Source of the DNA: Ceratothoa steindachneri
Taxonomy: Eukaryota; Arthropoda; Malacostraca; Isopoda; Cymothoidae
Direction of reading: 5' to 3'
Assembly: GCA_963969495.1 (NCBI GenBank)
Contig: OZ018321.1
Location: 188,757,485 to 188,821,484, forward strand
DNA: 64,000 nt
This document shows positions 1 to 11,000 of the stretch, piece by piece (the stretch's first letter is position 1; each line of letters begins with the position of its first letter). Made by a program: the position numbers and the translations under genes. The notes beneath the pieces were generated by a model, which was given only the letters and a program-made list of their open reading frames with translations, did not search any database and was not told where the DNA came from.

Positions 1-1
1 A

Positions 2-115
2 GTGGTAGACTTCTGGAACAAATTGCTGCCGAGGGTAGTAGGTAGTCCAAATTTAAATGTATTTAAGAGTAGGTTGGATGAGTTTATGGGGAGGGAAGGT
101 TGTGATGGTTCCTAA
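2..115 (+). pseudogene. LINE ORF2 C-terminal tail
   Basis: Frame 2 reads 37 codons to a TAA at 113-115. The peptide has the W-N-x-L-P-x-x-V-V ... F-K-S-R-L-D motif that closes the reverse transcriptase ORF of many CR1/jockey-type LINEs; the same closing motif is present in the LINE at 62-63 kb. Only the tail is inside the window, so the rest of the element lies upstream. It is open over the visible part but cannot be judged for integrity. Confidence 0.7.
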
Positions 116-449
116 GTTTTGTATATATTAATATTGTTTGTATATATCTATTGCTGCATGATTTAGTTCTTGACAAGCCTTGATTGGTGATACCCTTGTT
201 TCTGGACGCAATCCTCTGGATGTAGTTTTCCTGGGAGTTTGGGTGCCTTAAAAAAAGAGGCCGTTTGACTCGGATGACATATGATGAGCCCTTGTGGCTT
301 TTGTCATCTGTTATATTATATTGTGGGGGACTTTGATTTTGTCTTCCCCTGGTGATGGTGCTTTTTGTGGGTGGGTTTTGACGGATGCGGATGACCTTTG
401 ATAGGCCCTTGTGGCTTTTGTCATCCGTGAAATTATGTTATGTTATGTT
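116..449 (+). repeat. LINE 3' UTR with a repeated hairpin segment
   Basis: This follows directly on the LINE stop codon. A segment of about 50 nt occurs twice (267-316 and 380-436), each with GATGA(C/G)...CCCTTGTGGCTTTTGTCATC. In the second copy CGGATGAC and GTCATCCG can form a stem. The stretch ends in a short TTATG repeat (433-449), a typical LINE 3' terminus. Confidence 0.5.
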
Positions 450-880
450 AGGGTAGGCTAGGCTATGTTATACATGCTCTGCAACCCTAGGCTAAGTTCT
501 ACTAGTCTAGGCTAGGCTCCAGTGAACTAGGGTAGACAGTTTTAATATACAATTGTAGCCTGCACTAAACTAGGCTAGGTTATACTCTGCTAGGCAGGCT
601 AGGCTATACTTTGATAAGCTAGGATACACTGTGATACGCTTGGGTATACTATGATAAGCTAGGTTATTCTAATATATACTATGCTAACCTATATATGCAA
701 GTCTATATTAGGCTAGGCTATTCTATGTATGCTATTCTAAGCCATTCTATGCTATACTAGGCTCGGCTATACAAGGGTATGCTATGCTAGACCAGGCTAG
801 ATTATAGTGTACTATGCTAAGCTAGCATAGGTTAGGCTAGACTATGGTTGGGTGTGCTATGCCAAGATATACCATGCTAG
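445..880. repeat. Degenerate pentanucleotide array, part 1
   Basis: The sequence is built almost entirely from 5-bp words of the form TAGGC, TATGC, TATAC, TAAGC, often alternating to give 10-bp units such as GCTAGGCTAT. Register is kept over long runs, though words are mutated. It carries no gene. Confidence 0.75.
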
Positions 881-1679
881 CCCTTAAAGCACTTGGCTAA
901 TTTGGGTGAAATTATAAATGGTATACGTTATCAAAAGTAATTAAAATAAAATATTAAAACCTTTTTTATAAATCAAATAATATCATTTTAATTGAAAATA
1001 ATTGAATTATTCTATTGATATAATTCACAAATTATTAATAACCTTCTACCTATTTATAATTATGATTGATTATTCTCAGTTCTTCCACAAATTTTCATTC
1101 AAACCCATGGTTAGTTTTAGCTCTAAAACCTGTTTCTAATTATAGAAAATGCTAGTGCTATTCATGGGAGACTATTTTATATCTTAACTTGTATGAAAGT
1201 TTGCTCAGAGCCTATTTTTGACCTAGAAAACTGTATTTTCCAAACAAAATAGGCTTGCTTGTTTGTCTGCCTTCAATAACATATTAACTTAGGCATTTCC
1301 TCATTTTAATTAGATAAAAAAATGAAAAACATAAGTGTATTTAACCAAAAAGAAAGGAAGTCATCAAAAACTGTGTGCTTATACAGATGTGTGGAATAAA
1401 TCAGCCTCTTTTCACAGCTGTGTTGTGGTGAGGCCGAGAACCAAGTCAAGTTATGCTCATTCATAAATCTTGGTTTACAAACAAAGAAGGACTGACCTAA
1501 GGGATTTATGTATTTTAATTAGATGATTACTCACTATCATAAAGAGTTTGACAAAAAAAAGAAAATGAATTATCATAATAATCAGGGCGAATACTAGTCT
1601 AAAAGTGAAAGGCTACAAAAGGCACGTGAGCAATTACGTAGCACACACTAAATTGTCGTATAAAGGCACTCAAACGTCT
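881..1679. other. AT-rich unique stretch separating two arrays
   Basis: This AT-rich stretch separates two arrays made of the same pentanucleotide words. I see no coding frame, terminal repeat or target duplication in it, although its position suggests an old insertion. Confidence 0.4.
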
Positions 1680-2230
1680 AATGGGGTAGAATAGGATAGG
1701 ATATACTATGCTAGAATAGTTTATACTATGCTAAGGTAGGCTATATGAGGATCGGCAATAATAAGTTAAACTATACTAGGTTAGGCTAGGCTTTACTATG
1801 GTTTCTAGGATAAGATAGGCCATACTATACATTCTATGCTAGGCTAAGTCATACTATGCCAGACTAAACTATACTATCCTAGCTATGCTAGAATATGGTT
1901 ACTATGGTAGGCTATGCTATGACATAATCTACTCTTATACTATGATATATACTAGGCTAGGCAGGATTTACTATGTTAGGCAATCTAGGCTAGTTTATAC
2001 TATGCTAGTTGAGTTAATACTATGGTAGGCTATGCTATAAATTGTTATACTATTCTAGACAATACTAGGAGATACTATACTAAATATACTATATTATACT
2101 TTACCATATTTTCTCTGCTATGCTATAATATGATAAGCACCACTATGCAATAATATGCTATGTTATAGTATGCTATAATGTGCTATGCTATACTATTCTA
2201 GAATATGCATGGTCTAGAATATTCTAGAAT
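1680..2230. repeat. Degenerate pentanucleotide array, part 2
   Basis: It uses the same TATAC/TATGC/TAGGC words as 445-880, on the same strand. Toward its end the words drift to TATGCTATAATATG and then lose register near 2230. Confidence 0.75.
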
Positions 2231-2369
2231 TAGGGTATGACCATTTTTTCGCCTTTCCAATTCCATAAATGAGGTGTGACCAAGAGTTAAGGCCTGCCAT
2301 TTTAATTTAACACTGTTGGTCAGTCCACGTTTTGCTTTTTTTTTTAATAATAATGTAATAATTCAGCCA

Positions 2370-2990
2370 ATTCTAACGAAATTTGAAACCCTTATGTTGT
2401 TTTACATTCTCTTTTGAATGATACAATTGGCAAAATCCTCCCATGTTAGACCTGGAATTATATTATTTTGGCAATAACATAACTATTCCGACCATTCTAA
2501 CAAAATGTTAAACCCTTATGTTGTTTTACATTATATTTTTAATGATATAATTGCCAAAGTCATCCCAAGGTCAGCCAGGGAATTATTTTGTTTTGGCAAC
2601 AACATCATAACTATTTGGCCAATTCTAACAAAACTTGAACCCATTATGTTGTTTTATATTCTCTTTCAAATGATATACCTAATTGCTAAGGTCCTCCTAA
2701 TGTTAACCCAGGAATTAGTTTTTTTTAGCAATATTATAAAGTTCTATTTAGCTGATTCTAACTAAATTTGAAACCCTTATATTGTTTTACATTCCCTTTC
2801 AAATAATATAATTGCCAAAGTCACCCAAGTTTAGCAAGGGAATTAGTTTTTTGGGGCAATAACATCATAACTATTTGGCCGATTCTAATGAAATTTGAAA
2901 CCCTTAAGGTGTTTACATTCTCTTTCCAGTGATAGAATTGCAAAGGTTTCCCCAAGGTTACTCTGGGAATTATTCAAAGTTTTCAAAGTC
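2370..2990. repeat. Satellite, five units of about 127 bp
   Basis: The phrase ATTCTAAC(G/A)AAA(A/T)(T/G)T(T/G)(A/G)AACCC recurs at 2370, 2494, 2622, 2755 and 2882, giving unit lengths of 124, 128, 133 and 127. Each unit continues with a TTGTTTTACATTCTCTTT block, a TAATTGCCAAAGTCCTCCCA block and a GGAATTATTTTGTTTTGGCAA block. The 86-codon reading frame at 2505-2765 is a by-product of the repeat. Confidence 0.8.
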
Positions 2991-4859
2991 GTAAGGACAT
3001 AAATCAGAATAAGTGAGGGCATGCGACCTTTTGGTCAGCATACTTTGTTGATTCAACCTTCAACCAACCACCCCAGAAAGTGATTTTCTTGAACAATATA
3101 CAAAGGAAAATTAAATAAAAAGCCTAAATAGTGTCAGGCATATTTATTTAAGAGAGATAAGAAAATCAACTACATAAAAAAAACACAAAATAAAAGAAAA
3201 CCCTACTTTTTACTGGTATTAAAAGCACTAAAAAACTTAGAAAAAATAAATGATTCTGTTTGGTCACTCACATAGTTGAATCCAGATCTCTGATTGGTCA
3301 GTGGGATAGCTGAAAAACACTATAAATCGCCCCCCAAATAGCTAGAAATCATATCCGGACCTAAACTGAACACTTACCAACTATTCTAGTGGGTGCATTT
3401 ACTTAACCACCCTCTATCCATTTATATTGCAGCTGGACTGCATCCTTCTTACGATCCCTGAGGCTCATGCAATGCAGAGACCTGTTGCATACTGACCATT
3501 GGTCATCCATCCAGACTGAGGTTGATCTTGGATGCTCCCACTTTCTCAGATCCACTTCACCTCTACAATGCCAGAATGCGTTCTATACCCCCACCCCACC
3601 CCACCCGGAGATTTGGCAACATCTGAGACCCTCTCTATGCATTGTGCATTTCTGCTTTCCTCTACAATATATTGACATATTTTTGCTATATTTATCATAT
3701 CAGATCTTGTCAACATGGAATATCATATTAATCAACAAATATGATGTTATAGGAAAACATTTTAACTCTAACGTACTACATACCAATACCATGATTTCAT
3801 ACATTTCAATAATAGCACCATTTTAGATATTTAAAAAAAATTCTAATGAAACTTTTACTTTAATTTTGCTTTCAAGATGTTAATGTAAGCATGTACCAAC
3901 CTTAGACATACCTACCCAAGGAATAAGAAGAATTCCAGGTGTCTGAAAACTTTTGGTTGTGGATCTAGTTATGGAAAATTTTTATGTACGATGGAGAGTT
4001 AAGTGGAATAGGGTAAGCTCGCCAATTAAGATGCCCTTGTGAGAAAAAAAACTGCTGCAACTCTCTTCACTTATTTTTTTGTTTCCATTTGCTCACTTGC
4101 TCTTTTAAATCCCTCCCACCTCTCAGCTGTATCCTCCCCTAATGATTCACTTGAGCCATGGAAAAGCAGGGTAGTGTTCCAGCTGAGATGGCCCCTCCTG
4201 CCTTCTCCCAAACTGGATTGGAAGGGAGGGGAAGACAACTGCAAGGCTGCTGTATCTCGACCTAAAACTAAAATTATTGCTAGACTGAGGATGGGGTCTA
4301 CACACTACTGAAACTAGTTAGTATCTGAATGAATCTTTCATTATACTAGAGTTTATTCCCACTGAACCCTTCTGTTAATAGTTCTCAAGTGAGCCACATT
4401 GGTTGGTTCCTCACTATGTTGAGTGACAATTCCAATAGTGCTGCCAAATATTAAAAAAGTACCTCGCCTCACATCTTTGAAAAGAAATTCCCAACAAATG
4501 CATTTTTCTCATAAATTTAAATAGCATTGATGAAATGCAGATCATAGAAGGCGATACTTCCATTTGATTCATCCCCATCAAGGTTGAGAGGCTAACTTGA
4601 GCGAACCTTGTACTGATGTGCAGTGTGAAATGCATCATAAACTGTAGCTTAGGACCCCTGTGATTTTGATAGGCTATGTAACCTTTCACACATTCTTACT
4701 TTGCACTTTCAAGAACTTCTCTTTCATAACTTTTTCCACAAGATGTCATTCGAGTTATGAAAGTAAATGTAATGTAGGCAAGATTATAAAGTAACTTAAA
4801 TACTCATGAATAAAACAATGCTTATTTGAATCTTGGCTAATATTTTTTATTTTTTTTAG
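2991..4859. other. Region upstream of the first recognised exon
   Basis: No exon could be assigned with confidence. The missing N-terminal exon of the methyltransferase could be here or upstream of the window; it must end in phase 2 to join the G at 4860. Frames at 3467-3826 and 4039-4311 contain hydrophobic stretches, but nothing ties them to the gene. Confidence 0.3.
3291..3327 (+). promoter_or_regulatory. Possible CCAAT/TATA promoter pair
   Basis: An inverted CCAAT box (CTGATTGGTCAG, about 3290-3301) lies about 20 bp before TATAAAT (3321-3327). The pair is 1.5 kb upstream of the first recognised exon on the same strand. Such words are common in AT-rich DNA, so this is only a candidate. 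Confidence 0.2.
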
Positions 4860-5020
4860 GTGGTTTGCCTTTATGTTTAGTAAGGTAACGCTGGTAGATA
4901 ATGTAAAATATACAAAGATTAAGCATGAAGTTTTTGAACCTATTCATTCCCACATTTCAAATGATCCTCATCTACGAAAAATTAAAAGCCTTCGTATCCT
5001 TGAAATTGGAGTTGGAACAG
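4860..5020 (+). CDS. METTL7: METTL7-like exon with SAM motif I
   Basis: The acceptor is a T-rich tract ending TTTTTTTAG (AG at 4858-4859); the donor is CAG|GTTTGT at 5021. The exon begins in the last base of a codon and ends one base into the glycine of G-T-G. It encodes W-F-A-F-M-F-S-K and the SAM-binding loop I-L-E-I-G-V-G-T-G. Confidence 0.85.
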
Positions 5021-8000
5021 GTTTGTTTTAGAATGTTCTTTGCTTATGTAATTTCTAAACTATATCCCCAACTGAAAATTATTACCTTATTTTATTTTGA
5101 ATGTTAAAATAAAATCTTTTAATATTTTGCCAGCCTATTTAATTTCTTAGTATAAGTAAATTTTTTTTAACATTTCATGCTGTTATCAAAATGAATTTCC
5201 AGTGTGATTTACTTAGTCTTGCTTGGATCTAATATTTTATTAATTCTTTCTGAAAATTAGTTGTTGTTTTTTTTCCTTTATTTTTTCCAATATATACAAA
5301 CATACTTGTGATAACTTTTCACCTAGATTTATGAAAATTGTGTAATTTATTTATATTTCCTTTTGACTTTGTATTTTCTTCTCTCTCCAATGATGTGGGA
5401 TTTTAGGCTCCTTGGAGCTCTTTGAAACAAAATTTTCCCTCATAGTTTCCAAAATAACCTTATTTTGGCTGCTCAAATAAGGTACATTCACACATTTTTA
5501 CTTCTTAACTTTTGCATTGATAAACTTTAAAAAAATTAGGTCAAGCTGCTCTCATTTCTTTTTTTAATTAAATAAATTGTAGAAAGTTTGAAATTGACTC
5601 AAGATTTAATGTTAAGAGGGTTCGGCATTATTCTTAAGCTTTTGATTGTCCCTTCCATTAACTCCCACAAGGGGTTGTATGGGTGTAGTACGTGTAATGC
5701 CCCTGCTACAACTGAAACCTGGGGGGAGTGGCACAACCTCAGTGCCACAAATGAAACTAGGATTCTCTCAGGTTATTTGTTGCTCCTCTTTTTAAATCCC
5801 TTTTCTTTTATTCTTCCTACATCTTCTGTTCCCCATAAAAGATGAATTGTGTAGCATGAGTACTGCCGCTGCTGCAACTGGAGGAATTAGCACATCTTCC
5901 AGGTACCAGTGCCTGCAGTTGTGCTTTCTCCCAGTCACAATGCCTGCGGCAGTACCTGTGTCTATATTATCTTGAACTATTTTCCCTCTACTTTTTACTC
6001 TATTTAAAATCTCTTCTTTCTTTCTGCATGAATATGCCCTCATTGGCTTTGTGCTTTAAATTGTGGGGCTCCCTCCCCCACACATACTGAGTAAACATAT
6101 CTTGTAAGGATTACACCAGTTCCTTTTCTTTCTCCCTTTCCTAGTAAGTTTGAAATTTGCATTCAGGAGTTTGTGTGCTCTTTTGTATGTATTTGCTATG
6201 CCTGCCCATCTCCAGTAGCCATTTGTAATATCTTTCACAATTTGTATTCCTACTACATTTTTCCTAGGCTTTGGAAACAAGTTCATACTTTGAGTACAGG
6301 TACTGAAAAATACAAATTTGTTGCCCTTTATGGTTCCTAAACTTTACAGAACATCTTTTCAAAATTTAAAAATATTTTACTTAATTTCCTCTGACTTTTA
6401 TGCATTATTCAACTTAGTTTTAACATTGAAGTAGGTAATGGAGGAAAGGAGATTGAGTAGTATCCTAGTTTATTGGCTGTTGCTCAGTTTGCTCAGTTCA
6501 ATAACTTCTAACAAATGCATCTTTGCAAGGTGCCTCTCCTTGTTGGTATGTGTTAGTTGATTTTCTTTATTGACATTTTCTCCTATAACTAATCATCTGT
6601 TCACACTTTTATAAATGTTGTCTTCTTCAGGCGTCAACTTTAAATATTATCCTGATGGCACTCAGCTTATTGTTGTTGATCCCAATTCTCATTTTAAGAA
6701 GTATTACAATGAAAATCGGAAGAAATTCCATAATATCCAGTCAGAAGAGATCATTGTTTGCAAGGGCAAGTAACATTTGTTTTTAGTTTCCCACAAATTA
6801 ATCTGGATAAACTCTTAGACACCAAATCCTCTTCTTGGAAGAAAGTAAAAATATTCAGATGTTTCTGAATTCTAGGATGCCTGCCTATAATATATTTGAT
6901 TGAAGAGCAATAATTTGAGACAATAGTTGACTTGTAAAATATAAGAATATGAAAGATAGCAAATACCAATTAATCCTCATTATACTAGATAAATGTGGGA
7001 GTATATGGGTTGTAGTCTCTTTAAAGTAGCAAATATATTTGTCCACTTGTGAAAATTGTTTCTGAATGGTGCCAAACTGCCTCAACTGGCACCCTATATG
7101 CCTGGTCCAACACAGGCCTGGATGAGTATTTTCATCCCCTGTTATAGCATGGTCCCTCTTTACAACAAAATTAAACTTCCTGAGAGTGAATGAGTTTCCC
7201 TTTCATCTAATCGCAGTGGAAGGGCTTTCCCCTTTATGAGCTCTTTGGGAGCTACCACTCTTCAACCTCACTCTTTTCCAGGGGTGCCCTGCCCCTGAGC
7301 TTTCTCAGGGGGGTGAATCAAAAAAGAAAGTAAAATTAGTGGGAGCAGGTTCCTCTAATCTTAATTGGAGTTGAGGGCAAATTTGTTTTCCCTGTGAGAT
7401 GTGATCACTGGCAGTGATGCAGCCTGCCCCAACTTATGGACCCCAAGCTGGTGAGCTTCATGGGTCTGGTGTACCAGCCCTCAGGATTTCACCTGCAATG
7501 CCGATTTGCTGGCACCTGTGATGCTTTCAGCCATATATAGTCACATGTCGGGGACAAATTCTCAAACCAAAACCAGCTTTCTGGAGATCCTATCTGAGAT
7601 TGGATCTACCCGAAATACAGCATATTTTATTTATGTAGGAACTAATGTTTTATCAACAAGGTGCAAGGAACTGGTGGCAAAGTACCACCAACTGATGAAA
7701 TAGGTGAAGGAAAAGAGTAGGGACATAGCATTTACAGTCCAATGGGTGTAATGGTCATTTTCTATAGAAAAGCTTATTATACCCTGAACCACGCTAATAG
7801 CTTGGTAGGGAAAGTTAGGATTTCTCTGTGAATCACTTTTGAGGAAACTTTTCCCAACTGGCTGCACAATATGACAATCCTAATTTTATGTTTTCATTAT
7901 TTGTGTTATATCATTTAATTTTTATTTCAAATTGGTAATTTTTTTTGGTCAACCAAGCTAATAGATTTTGAATAAAACTACTCCATTTATACATATTTTG

Positions 8001-11000
8001 GACAAAATGAAAGATAATTAGGTATACACAATGAGCATACCTTGCATATATATGTAACAGTAAACCATAATTATAATACATGATTGATGGACATCATGAA
8101 TTATTTGCCCACATGAGTGCCATTTTGACGGATGACTTCAAAAACTCTACCTTGCATGGAATCTTTCAGTTTCTTAACCCTTTCACTGTGGCATGCGATT
8201 TTTTCAATATTCCCTTGAGTGCGTCGAAAGGACAGTCAAAAGTGAACACTAATTTTCTATCCCACCAACATTTTATTTTAATTATTCAAGTATTATCACA
8301 TCATATTTCATAAAAAATTATATAATAATAGAAGAAAATAGAAGATTTTTAGTGTATACTATTTTATTTTTAAAAGTTACCAAAAATCAATTGTTTAGCC
8401 AAAAAATACATAAATTCACTTGTTTAATAAAAAATCTTTTCTTGAAAATCTAACCAAAATAAAAAGAGAGGAATGAGTAATATACATGAAATTACTATTG
8501 ACTACAATTGCAAACTCTTATACTCTTTCTTCGTGTGGTAAACCTCAAAACAGGGCACAATGCAAAGTGGTGGTGGCTCATTAGGATATTTGCCACAGTA
8601 CTACCTTGTTTACTTCCACTTGCAAGTGCCTTTCCCTTTTTTAGTGCAGGATGAGGGCATAATGCTGCAAACAATGCAGTTAGGCTTTCTCTTGTCATCA
8701 TACTGTTTAGGAAAGTGTCGTTCCACTAGTCTCTTTTGAGTAGATACATTGCTTCTGCCTCTGTTTTTTTTGGTTCCCAGAATACCCTTCGAGAATTCCA
8801 TCAATCACTTCTTCTCTAAACTTCCTTTCAGAAATCTTCTTGTTAGGATTTTTGATTGTATAACAAATAATCCCATTGACTAATGCTGCTTCAATGACAA
8901 AATGCCAAATAACTTGATACCATTTCTTGTGCTTCCTCTTGAATGGATATGTAGAACAAAGTTGATCAAATTTGTCAACACTACCCATGTACTTATTGTA
9001 AGCTATTTGAATGTTTGGTTTTATGACAGTTCTGGGGCCTGATTTTCATGCAATGTTCACTTCTGTTGTGCCACAATTTCCAATGGTTGACAACATGTTT
9101 ACAGTTCCAGTGTCTTGCCAAGAGCAAGCAATCATTTTTTTTATCTCTTCTTTGCCACATTTTCAGAGAAGTACCTTGTTTAGCCTTGAATGTTTTAATT
9201 TCCAATGGCACTTTTTTTCTGTTAGGATGAACAGTACCACATGCACCAATATTCTGAACTCTCAAGTTGTCAAAGTGCTCAACTATCCGGTAAAAATTAT
9301 CCCTGAAAACAATATGACCTGTGTTTTCAAACCCTGGACTAATTTTACAACCCTGTCATAAGATAAGCCTTTATTTGATTTGGAGTCACCATCTTTTCCA
9401 GTGTAGATATCAAACTTCAATAAAAATCCAGTTTGAGAATCGCATAGTGACCATAGCTTTATGCCCCACTTAGCACTGGGTTTCTTAGGCATGTACTGTT
9501 TGAAGGAAAGCCTTCCCTTGAACCGTAACATGGATTCATCTACACTTAGCTCTCTGTTCCCTCAGTACCAGTCTTATTTTATGAAGTCTGTCTGCATCAT
9601 CTAAATTTTCATTATCAACAAAATGAAGGAATGACCTAATAAGTTGGTATTGATCTCTTGAAAATATGTGCTGGAAGCCAGGCATTGCAGTAAACCAATA
9701 ACTATCTTGAAAGTATAAAGCCAATTCAGGTTTGATCACCAAACCCATTCCTATTTCAATAGCTATAAATGCTTTTATTTCTCATACAGTTGTTTCCTTC
9801 CATTTTCTGAATCTTGATCGATTAGAAAACACAACAGGTGTCAGATCTTTGAAACTTATAACAACAAAATGACTGCCTGTAAATTCAGGGATGGAATCTA
9901 ATGAATGAGAAAATTCAGTATCACCTACTGATTCCCTCGGTAGTCATATCAGCAACTGTAGACCCTGAAGGAGGATTTGGAATATTGTCTTCATCGCTTG
10001 TATCATCACTAAACTCATCCTAGTCAGAATTTTCAGCGTCGCTTTTGATCAGTAAAGCTTCAGTTCTTTCTTCTATGTTGTCTCGCAAATGTGTTTCTTT
10101 TCTTTTTCATTCCATTGCAGGGATAAAAGTAAATATATATATAATGTACATTACTAGTAATTTATATTTTAGCAACTTGTTATAATTTTCCCTCGGTAGT
10201 CATATCAGCAACTGTAGACCCTGAAGGAGGATTTGGAATATTGTCTTCATCGCTTGTATCATTACTAAACTCATCCTAGTCAGAATTTTCAGCGTCGCTT
10301 TTGATCAGTAAAGCTTCAGTTCTTTCTTCTATGTTGTCTCGCAAATGTGTTTCTTTTCTTTTTCATTCCATTGCAGGGATAAAAGTAAATATATATATAA
10401 TGTACATTACTAATCATTTATTTTTTAGCAACTTGTTATAATTTTACGGTGGATGGTTTGCACACATACAATATAGAATAGTGAGAATTGGCGTTGCTTT
10501 CCATAAATTACAGAAGTTTAAATAATTATATTTTTCAGTTCCAAGGGCCGATAGAACTAATAATAATAATAAAAATAAAACTAACATACAACAAGTAACA
10601 GAAATAGATCAAGCAGCAACTCACTCCCATCGGCAGCTCTTCAAGCACTGTCAGAATTTAAATTGACACGCAATACAAATACTGTAATAACTCATAATTG
10701 AAACTTTGTACGCCTGGCAAAGTTTTTCTACAGAGTGAGGGAAGGAAGTTGAATGTCGCAGCAAAAGGAAATATTTTTTTGACCATGTAGACTAAAGTTG
10801 AATATTGCAATGACCGGTAATGGAGTTCTCGTGCCTAAAGTTGAATGTTGCAGTGAAAGGGTTAATAGTAAGTAGCAGGCTTGACTGCCTATACTGCAGC
10901 TTTGATGGTCACCCATAAGACCTTTAGATGAAAATTGACCTCCATCGGCATAAACATCTTGTTTAAGGTGAACCACACATTTTCGATTGGGTTGAGATCC

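Larger units (their letters stand above)
8178..10861 (-). mobile_element. piggyBac element with TTAA target duplication
   Basis: TTAA at 8174-8177 and 10862-10865 flank the element. The ends are inverted repeats: CCCTTTCACTGTGGCATGC at the left and, read on the - strand, CCCTTTCACTGCAACATTC at the right. The right end has three subterminal copies of an AAGTTGAATRTYGCA-like motif (about 10746, 10793, 10838). Length is 2,684 bp, which includes a 256-bp internal duplication. Confidence 0.9.

Noticed and set aside
445..880. Interpretation as a true telomere repeat
   Set aside because: Words are TAGGC/TATGC/TATAC mixtures, not uniform TTAGG, and the array is interstitial and degenerate.
2505..2765. 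86-codon frame
   Set aside because: It lies wholly in the about 127-bp satellite and its period follows the repeat.
4039..4311. 90-codon frame with a hydrophobic start, considered as the missing METTL7 N-terminal exon
   Set aside because: It has no W/K-rich post-anchor segment, no suitable phase-2 donor was identified and nothing links it to the exon at 4860.
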